Assembly (NCBI GenBank): GCA_019637955.1
Contig: JAHBUS010000002.1
Location: forward strand, 310,001 to 374,000
DNA length: 64,000 bases
Direction: 5' to 3'
From: Pseudobdellovibrionaceae bacterium
GTDB taxonomy: Bacteria > Bdellovibrionota > Bdellovibrionia > Bdellovibrionales > Bdellovibrionaceae
Part shown: positions 17,379-25,027 of the stretch, one piece after another
Layout: every line of letters starts with the position of its first letter
How positions within the stretch are numbered: position 1 is the stretch's first letter
Program-made: the position numbers and the translations under genes
The notes under the pieces: generated by a model
Told to the model about the DNA's origin: nothing
Database searches by the model: none
The model's input: the letters and a program-made list of their open reading frames with translations, nothing else

Positions 17379-17509
17379 TGCACGCCGGTGGGGCGGCAGC
17401 CCACACCGGGAGAAGTCAGCGATTTCACTGGCTTCACCAACGTGACGTGAGCTTTTTTCGATTGTTTTTTAACGTCCGCGTTCGCGGTTTTCACTTGAAC
17501 TTCAGACAT
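17375..17509 (-). CDS. Putative RiPP precursor peptide (44 residues, single Cys)
   Basis: A short gene overlapping both neighbours: its ATG (17509) lies inside the last codons of the radical SAM gene and its TGA overlaps the kinase ATG. AAGGTGA stands 6 nt upstream, an adequate ribosome site. The peptide has a Lys/Val/Ala-rich leader-like part (SEVQVKTANADVKKQSKKAH, residues 2-21) and a C-terminal part SLTSPGVGCRPTGVQ (30-44) with the only Cys, Cys38, in a Gly-Val-Gly-Cys-Arg-Pro-Thr-Gly context. No aromatic residue, no signal peptide. Placement directly after a SPASM maturase is the pattern of modified-peptide precursors. An in-frame ATG at 17527 would add six residues. I know no family with this core; the role is inferred. 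Confidence 0.65.
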   Translation of the reverse strand: MSEVQVKTANADVKKQSKKAHVTLVKPVKSLTSPGVGCRPTGVQ

Positions 17510-18827
17510 GGCTTTCACCTTTTTCATAACCCCTCGTTTGTTCATAGTACAAAAGTGTTTGTTCGATCAAGAAGCGGGTGCGATCGCAGTAATTTTGATC
17601 CACCCGGTGTTTATCTCCGGTTGCCTGGCGGTGAATGTACATGCAGCCGCCGCCGCACAAGAAGCGGGCCCAGCAGTCCTGGCAGCCGTTTTTTTCGATC
17701 AGGGGAGCCTCGTAGGCTTTGAGCTTGTCTCCCCAGACTTTTCCACCATGGCCGACGACTTCCTTGGGCTCGTTGACGACCCAAGGGCAGGTGTACAGAT
17801 TTTGGCGGGCGTCCATCATCAAGAACGATTTGCCCGCGCCGCAGTAGTTTTCGGTCTGCTGTTGGTTGTCCAAGGCGATGAAGTAACGGTCAAACGTGTG
17901 AATGCGGCGCAGGCCCGCTTCGCCTTCGCTTTCAAAGGCATGGCGCGCGACCTTGCCGATTTCGAGCATGAACGCACGGTTGATCTCCGCCGTCGACTCA
18001 TGGTGGTCGTAGGTGAAATCGAACCAATCGACGTCGAATTGGCGGTAGAAATTGTACGCCGCCATCAGATCGAGGTTTCCTTTGCCGAAAACCCCCGAGA
18101 GCATGACGGTGCCTAAGGCCGATTTTTGCGGCAGCAAACGACGAAGACCTTCAATCACCTGCTCGGTGACACCGCGTCCGCCCTTGGTGGGGCGGCGGGC
18201 ATCGTTAACCTCGGCCGGGCCGTCGATGCTGACGGTGACGTCCATCTTGAAGCGTGCCAGCAAGTCGATATTTTTTTGCGAGAAGAGCGTGCCGTTGGTC
18301 ACGACCGTGAAATCGACTTTCACGCCGCCCGCTTGACCTAAGCGCGACGCCTCCTCGGCGAGGAGCTCGATGCCTTCGGGGTACAGCAAAGGTTCGCCGC
18401 CCAAGAAGGTGAGTCGGAAAGACTCGCCCGCCGGCACTTTGCCGATCAGCTCCGCCAAAGCGGGGAGGGTGTCGGCGACCACGATTTTTTTGATGGGATC
18501 GCCGAAGCTCCCATCGCCACCGGCCGCGCAGTATTTGCAGTGAAGGTTGCAGACTTGAGTGACGTTGATCGTGAGCGCGCGCACGCCCGTCTCGCGCTTT
18601 TCGCGTTGAACGGTTTCGCTCGTGCTGCCGTCCCAATCGAGCAATGCCTGAAGGGCTTCGTCTTGATGGTCGGACGACATCCAAGGCCGCTGAGCCGCGC
18701 GGTTCAAAACATCCCAAGCTTCCGAAGACAAACGAGCCACTTGCAGATTGCGGGCGTGAAAGGCCACGACGTCGCCGTTCGGTCGGCGCAGCACGTGCAG
18801 GTCTTTCAGTTGTTTGGCTTCGTTCAT
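17502..18827 (-). CDS. Radical SAM/SPASM peptide maturase
   Basis: 441 residues. The N-terminal 80 residues resemble a PqqD-type peptide-recognition element (HVLRRPNGDVVAFHARNLQV, then LSSEAWDVLNRA). Radical SAM core: Cys93, Cys97, Cys100 (CNLHCKYC) bind the SAM 4Fe-4S cluster; LTFLGGEPLLYP and VTNGT follow. C-terminal SPASM: NYCGAG, YTCPW, then CX2CX5CX3C (CQDCWARFLCGGGC) and a last NYC, enough for two auxiliary clusters. Such enzymes crosslink or rearrange residues in ribosomal peptides (thioether, C-C) or mature enzymes such as sulfatases; the adjacent peptide favours the former. ATG 18827 used; a GTG at 18833 has GGAG 5 nt upstream and is equally possible. Confidence 0.88.
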   Translation of the reverse strand: MNEAKQLKDLHVLRRPNGDVVAFHARNLQVARLSSEAWDVLNRAAQRPWMSSDHQDEALQALLDWDGSTSETVQREKRETGVRALTINVTQVCNLHCKYCAAGGDGSFGDPIKKIVVADTLPALAELIGKVPAGESFRLTFLGGEPLLYPEGIELLAEEASRLGQAGGVKVDFTVVTNGTLFSQKNIDLLARFKMDVTVSIDGPAEVNDARRPTKGGRGVTEQVIEGLRRLLPQKSALGTVMLSGVFGKGNLDLMAAYNFYRQFDVDWFDFTYDHHESTAEINRAFMLEIGKVARHAFESEGEAGLRRIHTFDRYFIALDNQQQTENYCGAGKSFLMMDARQNLYTCPWVVNEPKEVVGHGGKVWGDKLKAYEAPLIEKNGCQDCWARFLCGGGCMYIHRQATGDKHRVDQNYCDRTRFLIEQTLLYYEQTRGYEKGESHV

Positions 18828-18866
18828 GAGTGTCACCGTGACTCCAATTCTCCAACCTCCCTCAGA

Positions 18867-18883
18867 GTGCAAAAAAAACGCCT
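18867..18883 (-). promoter_or_regulatory. Weak sigma-54-like promoter before the maturase gene
   Basis: Minus strand: AGGCG-T8-GCA, giving GG-N10-GC spacing with a good TTGCA -12 element and a poor -24 element. The T-tract is shared with the terminator hairpin below, so this match may be incidental. If real, the transcript would start about 25-30 nt before the maturase. Confidence 0.25.
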
Positions 18884-18903
18884 GGTGCGTTTTGCACCAG
18901 GCG
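18871..18903 (-). terminator. Strong intrinsic terminator/attenuator in the leader of the maturase operon
   Basis: A perfect 10-bp stem (CGCCTGGTGC/GCACCAGGCG, 5-nt loop) is followed on the minus strand by eight T. No minus-strand gene lies upstream for about 750 nt (the two genes there are on the plus strand), so it would stop a transcript begun in the 19.0 kb region before it enters the maturase gene: either an attenuator or the end of an unannotated small RNA. Confidence 0.6.
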
Positions 18904-18921
18904 CGTCAAATCGCATATAAT
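18892..18921 (+). promoter_or_regulatory. Sigma-70 promoter toward the 19.06 kb genes
   Basis: TTGCAC-N18-TATAAT: perfect -10, four of six at -35. The -35 lies inside the terminator hairpin of the opposite strand. The predicted start near 18928 gives a leader of about 130 nt before the gene at 19059; GGGAGG precedes that gene. Nothing else was recognised in 18922-19058. Confidence 0.6.
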
Positions 18922-19058
18922 TGGTTTCCACACCGTGAAGAGGTGGTTTGATAGAGGCGAGCGCGTGTTTTGAGCCGCGCATTTGGAAAGAACTTTAAGA
19001 CTGCACAGCGCTATGACAGTTCTCGACAAGAGGTGACGCGCTGTCTTGGGAGGCCACG

Positions 19059-19376
19059 ATGACAACAGCCGCGTTGATTTTCACCCTTCTCTCCACGGCG
19101 TCATGGGCGCGCGTTTGCCCGAACAACGACTTCAAAGCCTGCCTGGCGGCTCTGAACAAGAGCTACAAAATGGATCAAGGAAAAAACTTTCGCGCCGTTT
19201 ACGACGATATCTGCGCCACCAATTCGAAGTTTCGTTGCACGAAGATCACCGTCATGGGTGATCCCCAGCAAACGATGACCGAAATTCGCGCCGACAAGCC
19301 GAAGTCGAATCTTTTCTTGGTCACGCACGACGACGGCAAATACATTTATTTCTTCGACGCTAAAGCCGGAAAATGA
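19059..19376 (+). CDS. Small secreted protein of unknown function
   Basis: 105 residues. Short signal peptide (ALIFTLLSTASWA), mature part about 88 residues with four Cys (VCPNND, KACLAAL, DICATN, RCTKI), probably disulfide-bonded outside the cytoplasm. Ends TDHDDGKYIYFFD-like. GGGAGG lies 5 nt before ATG. Overlaps the ferredoxin gene by 4 nt. No family recognised. Pairing a secreted protein with a ferredoxin is odd. Confidence 0.7.
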   Translation: MTTAALIFTLLSTASWARVCPNNDFKACLAALNKSYKMDQGKNFRAVYDDICATNSKFRCTKITVMGDPQQTMTEIRADKPKSNLFLVTHDDGKYIYFFDAKAGK

Positions 19377-19645
19377 AACCCGCCCGCATCGAGTACCGAA
19401 TTGCCGGAAAGTCTTACGAGGTGATCGCGGGTGAGCACGAAACGGTCTTGGACTGCGCGCTGAGAAATTCGATTCCGGCGCCGTACTCGTGCATGGAGGG
19501 CGTGTGCTCCTCTTGCACCGCTTTGGTCCTTGAGGGTGAAGTCGAAGACTTCGTCGGGCACGCTCCGATCGAAGCGCGCGTGCAAACTTGTCAGATGCGG
19601 ATCAAGCCCGGATGCCCGAAACTCATTCTTGATTATGAACGTTGA
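19373..19645 (+). CDS. 2Fe-2S plant-type ferredoxin
   Basis: 90 residues. A one-electron carrier in the cytosol. Cluster ligands: SCMEGVCSSC (Cys-x5-Cys-x2-Cys) and a fourth Cys about 30 residues later (VQTCQMR), the fer2 pattern. ATG overlaps the previous stop, so the two are co-translated. It ends directly against the convergent stop of the HD-GYP gene with no gap. The partner enzyme is not in this window unless it serves the radical SAM maturase (speculative). Confidence 0.88.
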   Translation: MKPARIEYRIAGKSYEVIAGEHETVLDCALRNSIPAPYSCMEGVCSSCTALVLEGEVEDFVGHAPIEARVQTCQMRIKPGCPKLILDYER

Positions 19646-20995
19646 TTAAGCGGCTTCCGAGGTGGAGGCGGCCGCGTTGGCGGCGATTTCGAAAGCCAAG
19701 TAGATGGCCTTGAAATGGCCGTTCGTGTACACGCTCTTGCGGCTCTCGAGGAACATTTGCAAATTCGGTTTTCCGAGCGACGCGATGAAAAAGTCCGAAA
19801 GATCTTCGGCAAAGATAAACACCGAGGACAAAAAGCTCAGGTCCGCGGCCGTGCGACCGAACGGAAAGCCTCGTCCATCGGGGCGTTCGTGGTGGTACAG
19901 GATGATTTGATCGACCTCGGGCGGGCAGAAGTCCCACTTGGCACAGAGCTCGGACGCGCGCACGGTGTGTTCGAACACGACTTGCGTTTCGCGGCTGTTT
20001 TTATCCACCGCCAGAATGCGTTTGATGAGCTTGGGTTTTTGCTCGTAGATCTGATCGGTGACGCTCATGTCGTGCAGAACCGAGGCGAAGGTCATCTTGG
20101 CCAAGCTCATCTCGTCTTGGTACCCCATCGCGCGCAGGAGGCCGCACGACACCATCAACGTCAGCGTGCAATGATCCGCGAAACCGTAGCGTTCGATTTT
20201 GTGAAATTGCTGGAACACCGACTGCAAGGTCGGGTGGTTCTTCGCCAAGCAGAGCGCCTTTTGAATTGAATCCTTGGCAAGTTCGACGACTTTGTCTTCC
20301 CACCCCAGCAGGTTTTTCAAATTTTTGAGCAGCTCGGTGTTGAGCGAAACCAGGTCGTGATCGCCCGGCTTCACCTCGTTCCACGCATCCAGCGAAAGCA
20401 CTTTTTTGCGGTAGGCCGCGATGAACTCGTCGGCCGAACCGGACTCGATGTACAAGTAGCGTAGACCGCGGCCTTGATACTTTTCGAACTCGTCCTGGTT
20501 GAAAACCGTGGCCCCATTGGTCAGGCGGACATACTTTTCGTTGTTGATGCGGATGAAGAGCGGAATCTCGATTTGGCCGATGTGCTTCAAGAGCGAAATC
20601 GAAACTGGAACATAAGAATCGCTCGGCAGTTCGAACTGATCTTTGAGCTTCGCGACGCGCGCGATGATGTTCGAGATGTCGAAGGGCTTGGCGATCCACT
20701 CGACGGTCGGCCCTCTGAGAGCCGGGTGCTGTTCCGGCTTGTCTCCCGAGAGCACCATGAAGGGGCAATTCAGATTCATCTCTTGATAGGCTTTAAACAG
20801 GTCGAGACCGGAACCGTCAGGCATGTTCAAGTCCGTAAAGATCAGATCGAACGATGAGTCGCGCTTGAGCGTTTCGATGGCGGCATTGCCCGAATCGACG
20901 GTCACGGTGCGAAATCCCATTTCGCCGGCGAACACGAACTCCAAAAGCTCGCGCATGTCTTCAAAATCGTCGGCGATGAGAACTCGATAGCTCAA
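19646..20995 (-). CDS. Response regulator with degenerate HD-GYP-type output domain
   Basis: 449 residues. N-terminal REC with ADD pocket and Asp55 (IFTDLNMP), a middle region of about 110 residues (CheY-to-HD spacer with FIRINNEKYVRL), and a C-terminal HD domain: ADHCTL, VLHDM (the HD pair), EHTVRAS and HHERPDGRGFP in place of HHExxDGxGYP. HD-GYP proteins hydrolyse cyclic di-GMP; Phe for Tyr is tolerated in some. TTG at 20995 is preferred because GGAGGGG stands 3 nt before it; a GTG at 21007 has no ribosome site. Confidence 0.82.
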   Translation of the reverse strand: MSYRVLIADDFEDMRELLEFVFAGEMGFRTVTVDSGNAAIETLKRDSSFDLIFTDLNMPDGSGLDLFKAYQEMNLNCPFMVLSGDKPEQHPALRGPTVEWIAKPFDISNIIARVAKLKDQFELPSDSYVPVSISLLKHIGQIEIPLFIRINNEKYVRLTNGATVFNQDEFEKYQGRGLRYLYIESGSADEFIAAYRKKVLSLDAWNEVKPGDHDLVSLNTELLKNLKNLLGWEDKVVELAKDSIQKALCLAKNHPTLQSVFQQFHKIERYGFADHCTLTLMVSCGLLRAMGYQDEMSLAKMTFASVLHDMSVTDQIYEQKPKLIKRILAVDKNSRETQVVFEHTVRASELCAKWDFCPPEVDQIILYHHERPDGRGFPFGRTAADLSFLSSVFIFAEDLSDFFIASLGKPNLQMFLESRKSVYTNGHFKAIYLAFEIAANAAASTSEAA

Positions 20996-21012
20996 AGACC
21001 CCTCCACGGCAT

Positions 21013-21020
21013 TTATCGGC
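21013..21020 (-). promoter_or_regulatory. Perfect sigma-28 -10 box (GCCGATAA) before the HD-GYP regulator
   Basis: Minus-strand GCCGATAA is the exact FliA -10 consensus; the predicted start falls just upstream of the GGAGG that serves the TTG start. The -35 at 15 nt (CCAG) does not match TAAA, so this is only half a promoter. The gap 21008-21158 otherwise holds a TATAAG near 21136 that may serve the plus-strand gene. Confidence 0.35.
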
Positions 21021-21158
21021 TCGTCCGCGGTTCAACTGGAGTTTGTTTTTAAGGTCAAATTCGCATTGGTCAAGACGATGGTCGTGGGTCTCGACTTCGT
21101 AAGGGGTCCAATCAAACCCATTGCCTATAAGATTGCGCTCGGACATTCTAAGGAGACT

Positions 21159-22148
21159 ATGTCTTTGACTCTCAAATATTGGGGGGTCCGAGGATCCTTG
21201 CCAAGCTCTCCCACACCCGAGCAGTGGGCGAAGGATTTTGAGGAACTCATCCACGGTTTTTTCAAAGCTGGATTCTCGCGTGCAGACCAGGTTCGCGAGT
21301 ATTTGGCGACGATGTCCACCACGCAGCTTGGCGGCTTTGGAACCGCCACGACGAGCGTACAGGTCAAGTCCGCGAAGTCACAAATTATCATCGATGGCGG
21401 CAGCGGGATCCGCAACATCGGCGACTCGCTCATGCCGGGACCGGCGAGCAAAGGCAAAGCGAACATTCATATTTTTCTGACGCATTTTCATTGGGACCAC
21501 ATCTTGGGCCTTCCGTTCTTCGTGCCGCTGTTCATCGGCGGTAACCGGGTGAACTTCTATGCGGTTCAGCCCGAACTTGAAGAGATGGTTCGCGGCGTGT
21601 TCCGGCGTCCTTATTTTCCGGTGGCCTTCGACTCGCTCGCGTCCGACATTCGTTTTCACGCGCTCGAACCTCGCAAGCCCGTCGAAATCGACGACATGCT
21701 CGTGACGCCGTACCAGCTTGACCATCCAGATCCTTGCTGGGGATTTCGCATTGAATCCGGCGGCACCGCCTACGCTCACTGCGTGGACACCGAAGGCACC
21801 CGGTCCACGCGCGAGGCGCTGGGTCCCGATCTTCCACTCTATCAAAACGTGGATTTGATGTACTTCGATGCTCAGTACACACTGCCCGAATTGGCCGAAA
21901 AGGCGAATTGGGGCCATTCGGCTTCGCAGATTGGCTTGGACATCGCGTTCCGCGAAAACATCCGTTACGTCATCTTCGCGCACCACGATCCCGGCGCGAC
22001 GACCCAGGCCTTGAACGAACTCAAACGTCAAACACGTGAATATTACGACTGGCGCATGAAAACGGCCGAGACCAACCGCGTATCCCTTCCGCAGGTCAAG
22101 TGGCGCTTCGCGCACGAGGGCCTTGAAATCGACCTCTCCAAATTGTAA
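21159..22148 (+). CDS. Metallo-beta-lactamase-fold hydrolase
   Basis: 329 residues. The THFHWDHILG motif (HxHxDH) and later VDTEG and FAHHDPG give the metal ligands of the fold; IIIDGGSGIRNIG precedes them. This YWGVRGSLPSS start is the hallmark of the MBL subgroup annotated as cyclic-phosphodiesterase/beta-lactamase-like. The substrate is unknown; relatives act on cyclic nucleotides or RNA ends. ATG at 21159 has AAGGAG 5 nt upstream. Being divergent from an HD-GYP gene hints at nucleotide signalling, but weakly. Confidence 0.82.
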   Translation: MSLTLKYWGVRGSLPSSPTPEQWAKDFEELIHGFFKAGFSRADQVREYLATMSTTQLGGFGTATTSVQVKSAKSQIIIDGGSGIRNIGDSLMPGPASKGKANIHIFLTHFHWDHILGLPFFVPLFIGGNRVNFYAVQPELEEMVRGVFRRPYFPVAFDSLASDIRFHALEPRKPVEIDDMLVTPYQLDHPDPCWGFRIESGGTAYAHCVDTEGTRSTREALGPDLPLYQNVDLMYFDAQYTLPELAEKANWGHSASQIGLDIAFRENIRYVIFAHHDPGATTQALNELKRQTREYYDWRMKTAETNRVSLPQVKWRFAHEGLEIDLSKL

Positions 22149-24407
22149 TTAGTTTTTCAAAATCAATTCGATCTCGGACGGCTCGAGCGGCGGTTGCACG
22201 TGTTCGATCCGTGTGCCCTCGGGCCAAGCGAAGTCGGTGCGGGCGTCATGCTCGGCCGCCTTTTTCATGAACTCGATCCAAATCGGCACGGTGCCCGAGC
22301 CACCGGTCAAGTTGTGCGAAGCATTTTGATCGTAGCCGATCCACGCGAGCGTCAACCTTTGAGCGGTGAAGCCGGCGAACCAAGTGTCGCGCGAGTCCGA
22401 GGTGGTTCCGGTTTTACCCGCGGCCGGAAGGTCAAAGCCGCTGAGCTTGACCGCCGCGGCGGTTCCCGACTGCACGGTCTGTTTCATCATGCCGACCACT
22501 TGCGCGGTGATCACCGGGTCTAAAACTTCCGAGGACTCCGTCGACGGTGTGAACACGGTTTCGCCTTGTGGATAGCGCGCCGAGCGCACCCAGACGGGTT
22601 CCGTGCGCCGGCCCATATGCGCGAGTGTCGAGTACATGCGAAGCACTTCGGTGGGGTAGAGCTCAAAGGCGCCGAGCGTGAGTGACGGCAGCGCTTTCAG
22701 CGCGCTCTGACTGCCCGCACGTTCGGCGACGTCCTTGAGGCGCGGGAGCCCCGCGGCGATTCCGGCCTGCGCGGTCGCGGCGTTCAAACTTTTCTTCAGG
22801 GCGTAGTACATGGGGACTTCGCCTTCGTACTTCTTGCCGTAGTTTTCGGGCGACCATGTTTGCCCTTCGTATTTGTACGAGAATTTCGCGTCCTGTAAGG
22901 GCGTCAGGGCGTTGAGATTGGGGTCGTTCTCAAGGGCCGAGTAGAAGACGAAGGGTTTCATCAAGCTGCCGATTTGGCGGTGGCCATCCAAAATCCGGTT
23001 GTACTGAGTTTTGCGGTACGAGCGTCCACCGACGGCCGCCGTGATCCAATTGTTCTTGAGGTCCATCGAGAGCATCAAGCCTTCGAGCGGAATTCCTTTA
23101 GCCGCGATCGCTTTGATTTTGGGGTTTTCTTTTTCGAGCCGGTCGATCTGCCCTTGCACGGCTTTTTGCGCGACCTCTTGGTGCGAGGTCTTGAGGCCCG
23201 TAAAAATTTGCAAGCCTTCCGAGGACAGGCCTTTTTGCGAAAGCGTGAAGAGTGCGGCCTGAATGTAGTACGGCGCCGTTTCCCAGACGGCCGGTCGTTG
23301 CACTTTTGGGAGCGGCTCTTGTTCGGCCGCCGTGGCCTCATCGCTCGAGATCATTTTGAGTTCGGTCATGCGCTCAAGCACGCGGGCGCGGCGCTTGAGC
23401 GCATTCTCGGGTTTGCGGCTCGGATCGAAGCTGCCGGGCGAGTTCAGGATCGCGGCCAGCAGGCTGCACTGGGGCAGACTCAGCTGCGGCAGATCCTGAT
23501 TAAAGTAGTGACGGGCGGCCGCGCCGAAACCGCGAACTTCGAAGGGACCCGATTGGCCCATGTAGATGATGTTCAGGTAAGTTTCGAAAATGTCGTCTTT
23601 TTTGGCGTGCGCCTCGAGCAGCATCGACATGACGATCTCGGTCGCTTTGCGCTTGAGCGTGCGCTCCGACGTGAGAAAAAAGTTCTTCACCATCTGCTGC
23701 GTGATCGTCGATCCGCCTTGGGCCACGCGGCCGCGCAAGAGATTTTTGACCGCCGCGCGCGCGATCCCCAAGAAGCTGACGCCGCCGTGCTCGAGAAACT
23801 GCGAGTCTTCAATGGCGAGAACCGCGTTCAAGCAGGCCGAAGGCGTGTCGCCCAAATTGGTCCACGTTTGCAAGACCGGCGTGGAACCTAAATATTGCGC
23901 GAAGACTTCGGGCTCCAGCCAGGTCTGCGCCGCCAACTGCAGCGGATTTCCTTGCAGGGCCATGGCGATCACCGAAGGGTCGCTGCCGGCCCAAGCGAGC
24001 GCCTGCAATTTGAGTTCGGGCTTTTCAAACTCGGGATCGGGCGTTTCGTTGGGACTGTAGATCAGGCACGTCGGTTCTTGAACGTCGGCGAGCGGGGAGA
24101 TCGAAGCCGTGCAGGCGCCACCCTCCAAGCTCCAGAACTGACCGGCGGAGAGGGGCCGGTCGGCGGGATTCTCGCGGTAGCCGCGGCGGAGCAGTTCGGC
24201 GCGCACTTCGTCGCGCGTCCATCGGTCGTCTTTGCCGTACGCTTGCGGGGAGGTGAAAAATTCGGTCGGAGGCAGGAAGCGCCGGTTCTTGAGCTTGTCC
24301 TCGATTTCGGAATTCAGACTCCAAACCCAAGCGCCCAAAGCGATCAGAACAACCGTCAACAACGCAGCTGCAGCAAGGAGGCCCCGCTTGAGAGTCAATT
24401 TCACCAT
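22149..24407 (-). CDS. mrcB: Class A penicillin-binding protein (PBP1b-like)
   Basis: 752 residues. One N-terminal membrane helix (about 7-27), a UB2H-like region, glycosyltransferase 51 (EDSQFLEHGGVSFLG, QGGSTITQQMVKNFFL, KATEIVMSMLLE), then transpeptidase with SLMK (acyl-Ser), SLNAATA and KTGTT. It polymerises and crosslinks peptidoglycan at the inner membrane. ATG at 24407 puts the helix at the N-terminus; the frame is open further to 24677 but that part is antisense to a DUF507 gene. It meets the MBL gene tail to tail with no gap. Confidence 0.9.
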   Translation of the reverse strand: MVKLTLKRGLLAAAALLTVVLIALGAWVWSLNSEIEDKLKNRRFLPPTEFFTSPQAYGKDDRWTRDEVRAELLRRGYRENPADRPLSAGQFWSLEGGACTASISPLADVQEPTCLIYSPNETPDPEFEKPELKLQALAWAGSDPSVIAMALQGNPLQLAAQTWLEPEVFAQYLGSTPVLQTWTNLGDTPSACLNAVLAIEDSQFLEHGGVSFLGIARAAVKNLLRGRVAQGGSTITQQMVKNFFLTSERTLKRKATEIVMSMLLEAHAKKDDIFETYLNIIYMGQSGPFEVRGFGAAARHYFNQDLPQLSLPQCSLLAAILNSPGSFDPSRKPENALKRRARVLERMTELKMISSDEATAAEQEPLPKVQRPAVWETAPYYIQAALFTLSQKGLSSEGLQIFTGLKTSHQEVAQKAVQGQIDRLEKENPKIKAIAAKGIPLEGLMLSMDLKNNWITAAVGGRSYRKTQYNRILDGHRQIGSLMKPFVFYSALENDPNLNALTPLQDAKFSYKYEGQTWSPENYGKKYEGEVPMYYALKKSLNAATAQAGIAAGLPRLKDVAERAGSQSALKALPSLTLGAFELYPTEVLRMYSTLAHMGRRTEPVWVRSARYPQGETVFTPSTESSEVLDPVITAQVVGMMKQTVQSGTAAAVKLSGFDLPAAGKTGTTSDSRDTWFAGFTAQRLTLAWIGYDQNASHNLTGGSGTVPIWIEFMKKAAEHDARTDFAWPEGTRIEHVQPPLEPSEIELILKN

Positions 24408-24411
24408 GCGC

Positions 24412-24440
24412 TTGACATTAGAAGGGCCCACTTCAATAGT
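24412..24440 (+). promoter_or_regulatory. Sigma-70 promoter of the DUF507/GroES-like operon
   Basis: TTGACA-N17-AATAGT (perfect -35; four of six at -10), starting a transcript about 30 nt before the first DUF507 gene, which has GTAAGGAG upstream of its ATG. Confidence 0.55.
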
Positions 24441-24476
24441 CAAAGTCGTACCTGAAACAAACGTAAGGAGCGTCGG

Positions 24477-24755
24477 ATGAAACTGACTCCTCTCCAGATC
24501 CAGAAGCTGGCCGAAAAGGTTCTCGCAACCTGGAAGTCGCACAACCTCGTCGAATTCAAAGCGGATGAAAAGCAAGTGCTCGAGCGGATGATCGCCGCCG
24601 TGCGCGAGGACTATGACCGCGAGGCCCTTCTTGAAAAAGACGTCAATAAGATGCTTGAAGACCTCGAGCGCAGCCATGGCGGGCAGTTCGAGCGCTACAA
24701 GATGTACCCGCTCTTGAAACAGAAACTCGCGAAGGAAAGGAAGATCATTCTATGA
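24477..24755 (+). CDS. DUF507 family protein (first of a tandem pair)
   Basis: 92 residues, all-alpha and highly charged, no signal. The pattern LTPLQIQKLAEKVL, LVEFKADEKQVLERM and MLEDLERSHGGQFERYKM is DUF507, known mostly from former Deltaproteobacteria and unassigned in function. It overlaps the second copy by 4 nt (ATGA). Confidence 0.85.
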   Translation: MKLTPLQIQKLAEKVLATWKSHNLVEFKADEKQVLERMIAAVREDYDREALLEKDVNKMLEDLERSHGGQFERYKMYPLLKQKLAKERKIIL

Positions 24756-25027
24756 TCATTTCCGAAGACCGCCAGGGTCATCTGGCCTTGCTCATGAACG
24801 ATGCCGTTTATAACGACGATCTTGTCGATTTCACCGATGAGGATATGGCGCTTCGCGTGTCGAAAAAAGCGATCTCCGACTTCGTCAAAGAAGATGCTGA
24901 CATCGATCAGAAAGCGCGCGAAAAGGTGGCCTCTCTGAAACGCAATGTCCTCGAGGGCACGCCCGAGTGGGACATTCTGTATCGCAAGTATTACGAAGAG
25001 GAGCGCAGTCGTCGTGGCCAAGGCTAA
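24752..25027 (+). CDS. DUF507 family protein (second of a tandem pair)
   Basis: 91 residues, related to its neighbour in length and shape (DRQGHLALLMNDAVYND, DEDMALRVSKKAISDFVK, EWDILYRKYYEEERSRR). The tandem arrangement suggests a heterodimer. Its 3' end overlaps the GTG start of the GroES-like gene by 14 nt, so all three are one translation unit. Confidence 0.85.
   Translation: MIISEDRQGHLALLMNDAVYNDDLVDFTDEDMALRVSKKAISDFVKEDADIDQKAREKVASLKRNVLEGTPEWDILYRKYYEEERSRRGQG

Noticed and set aside
17510-17527. Upstream in-frame ATG of the peptide gene
   Set aside because: It would sit inside the maturase coding region with no better ribosome site; the ATG at 17509 has AAGGTGA 6 nt before it.
24408-24677. 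N-terminal extension of the PBP
   Set aside because: It is antisense to the DUF507 gene and would bury the membrane anchor; ATG at 24407 fits the family.
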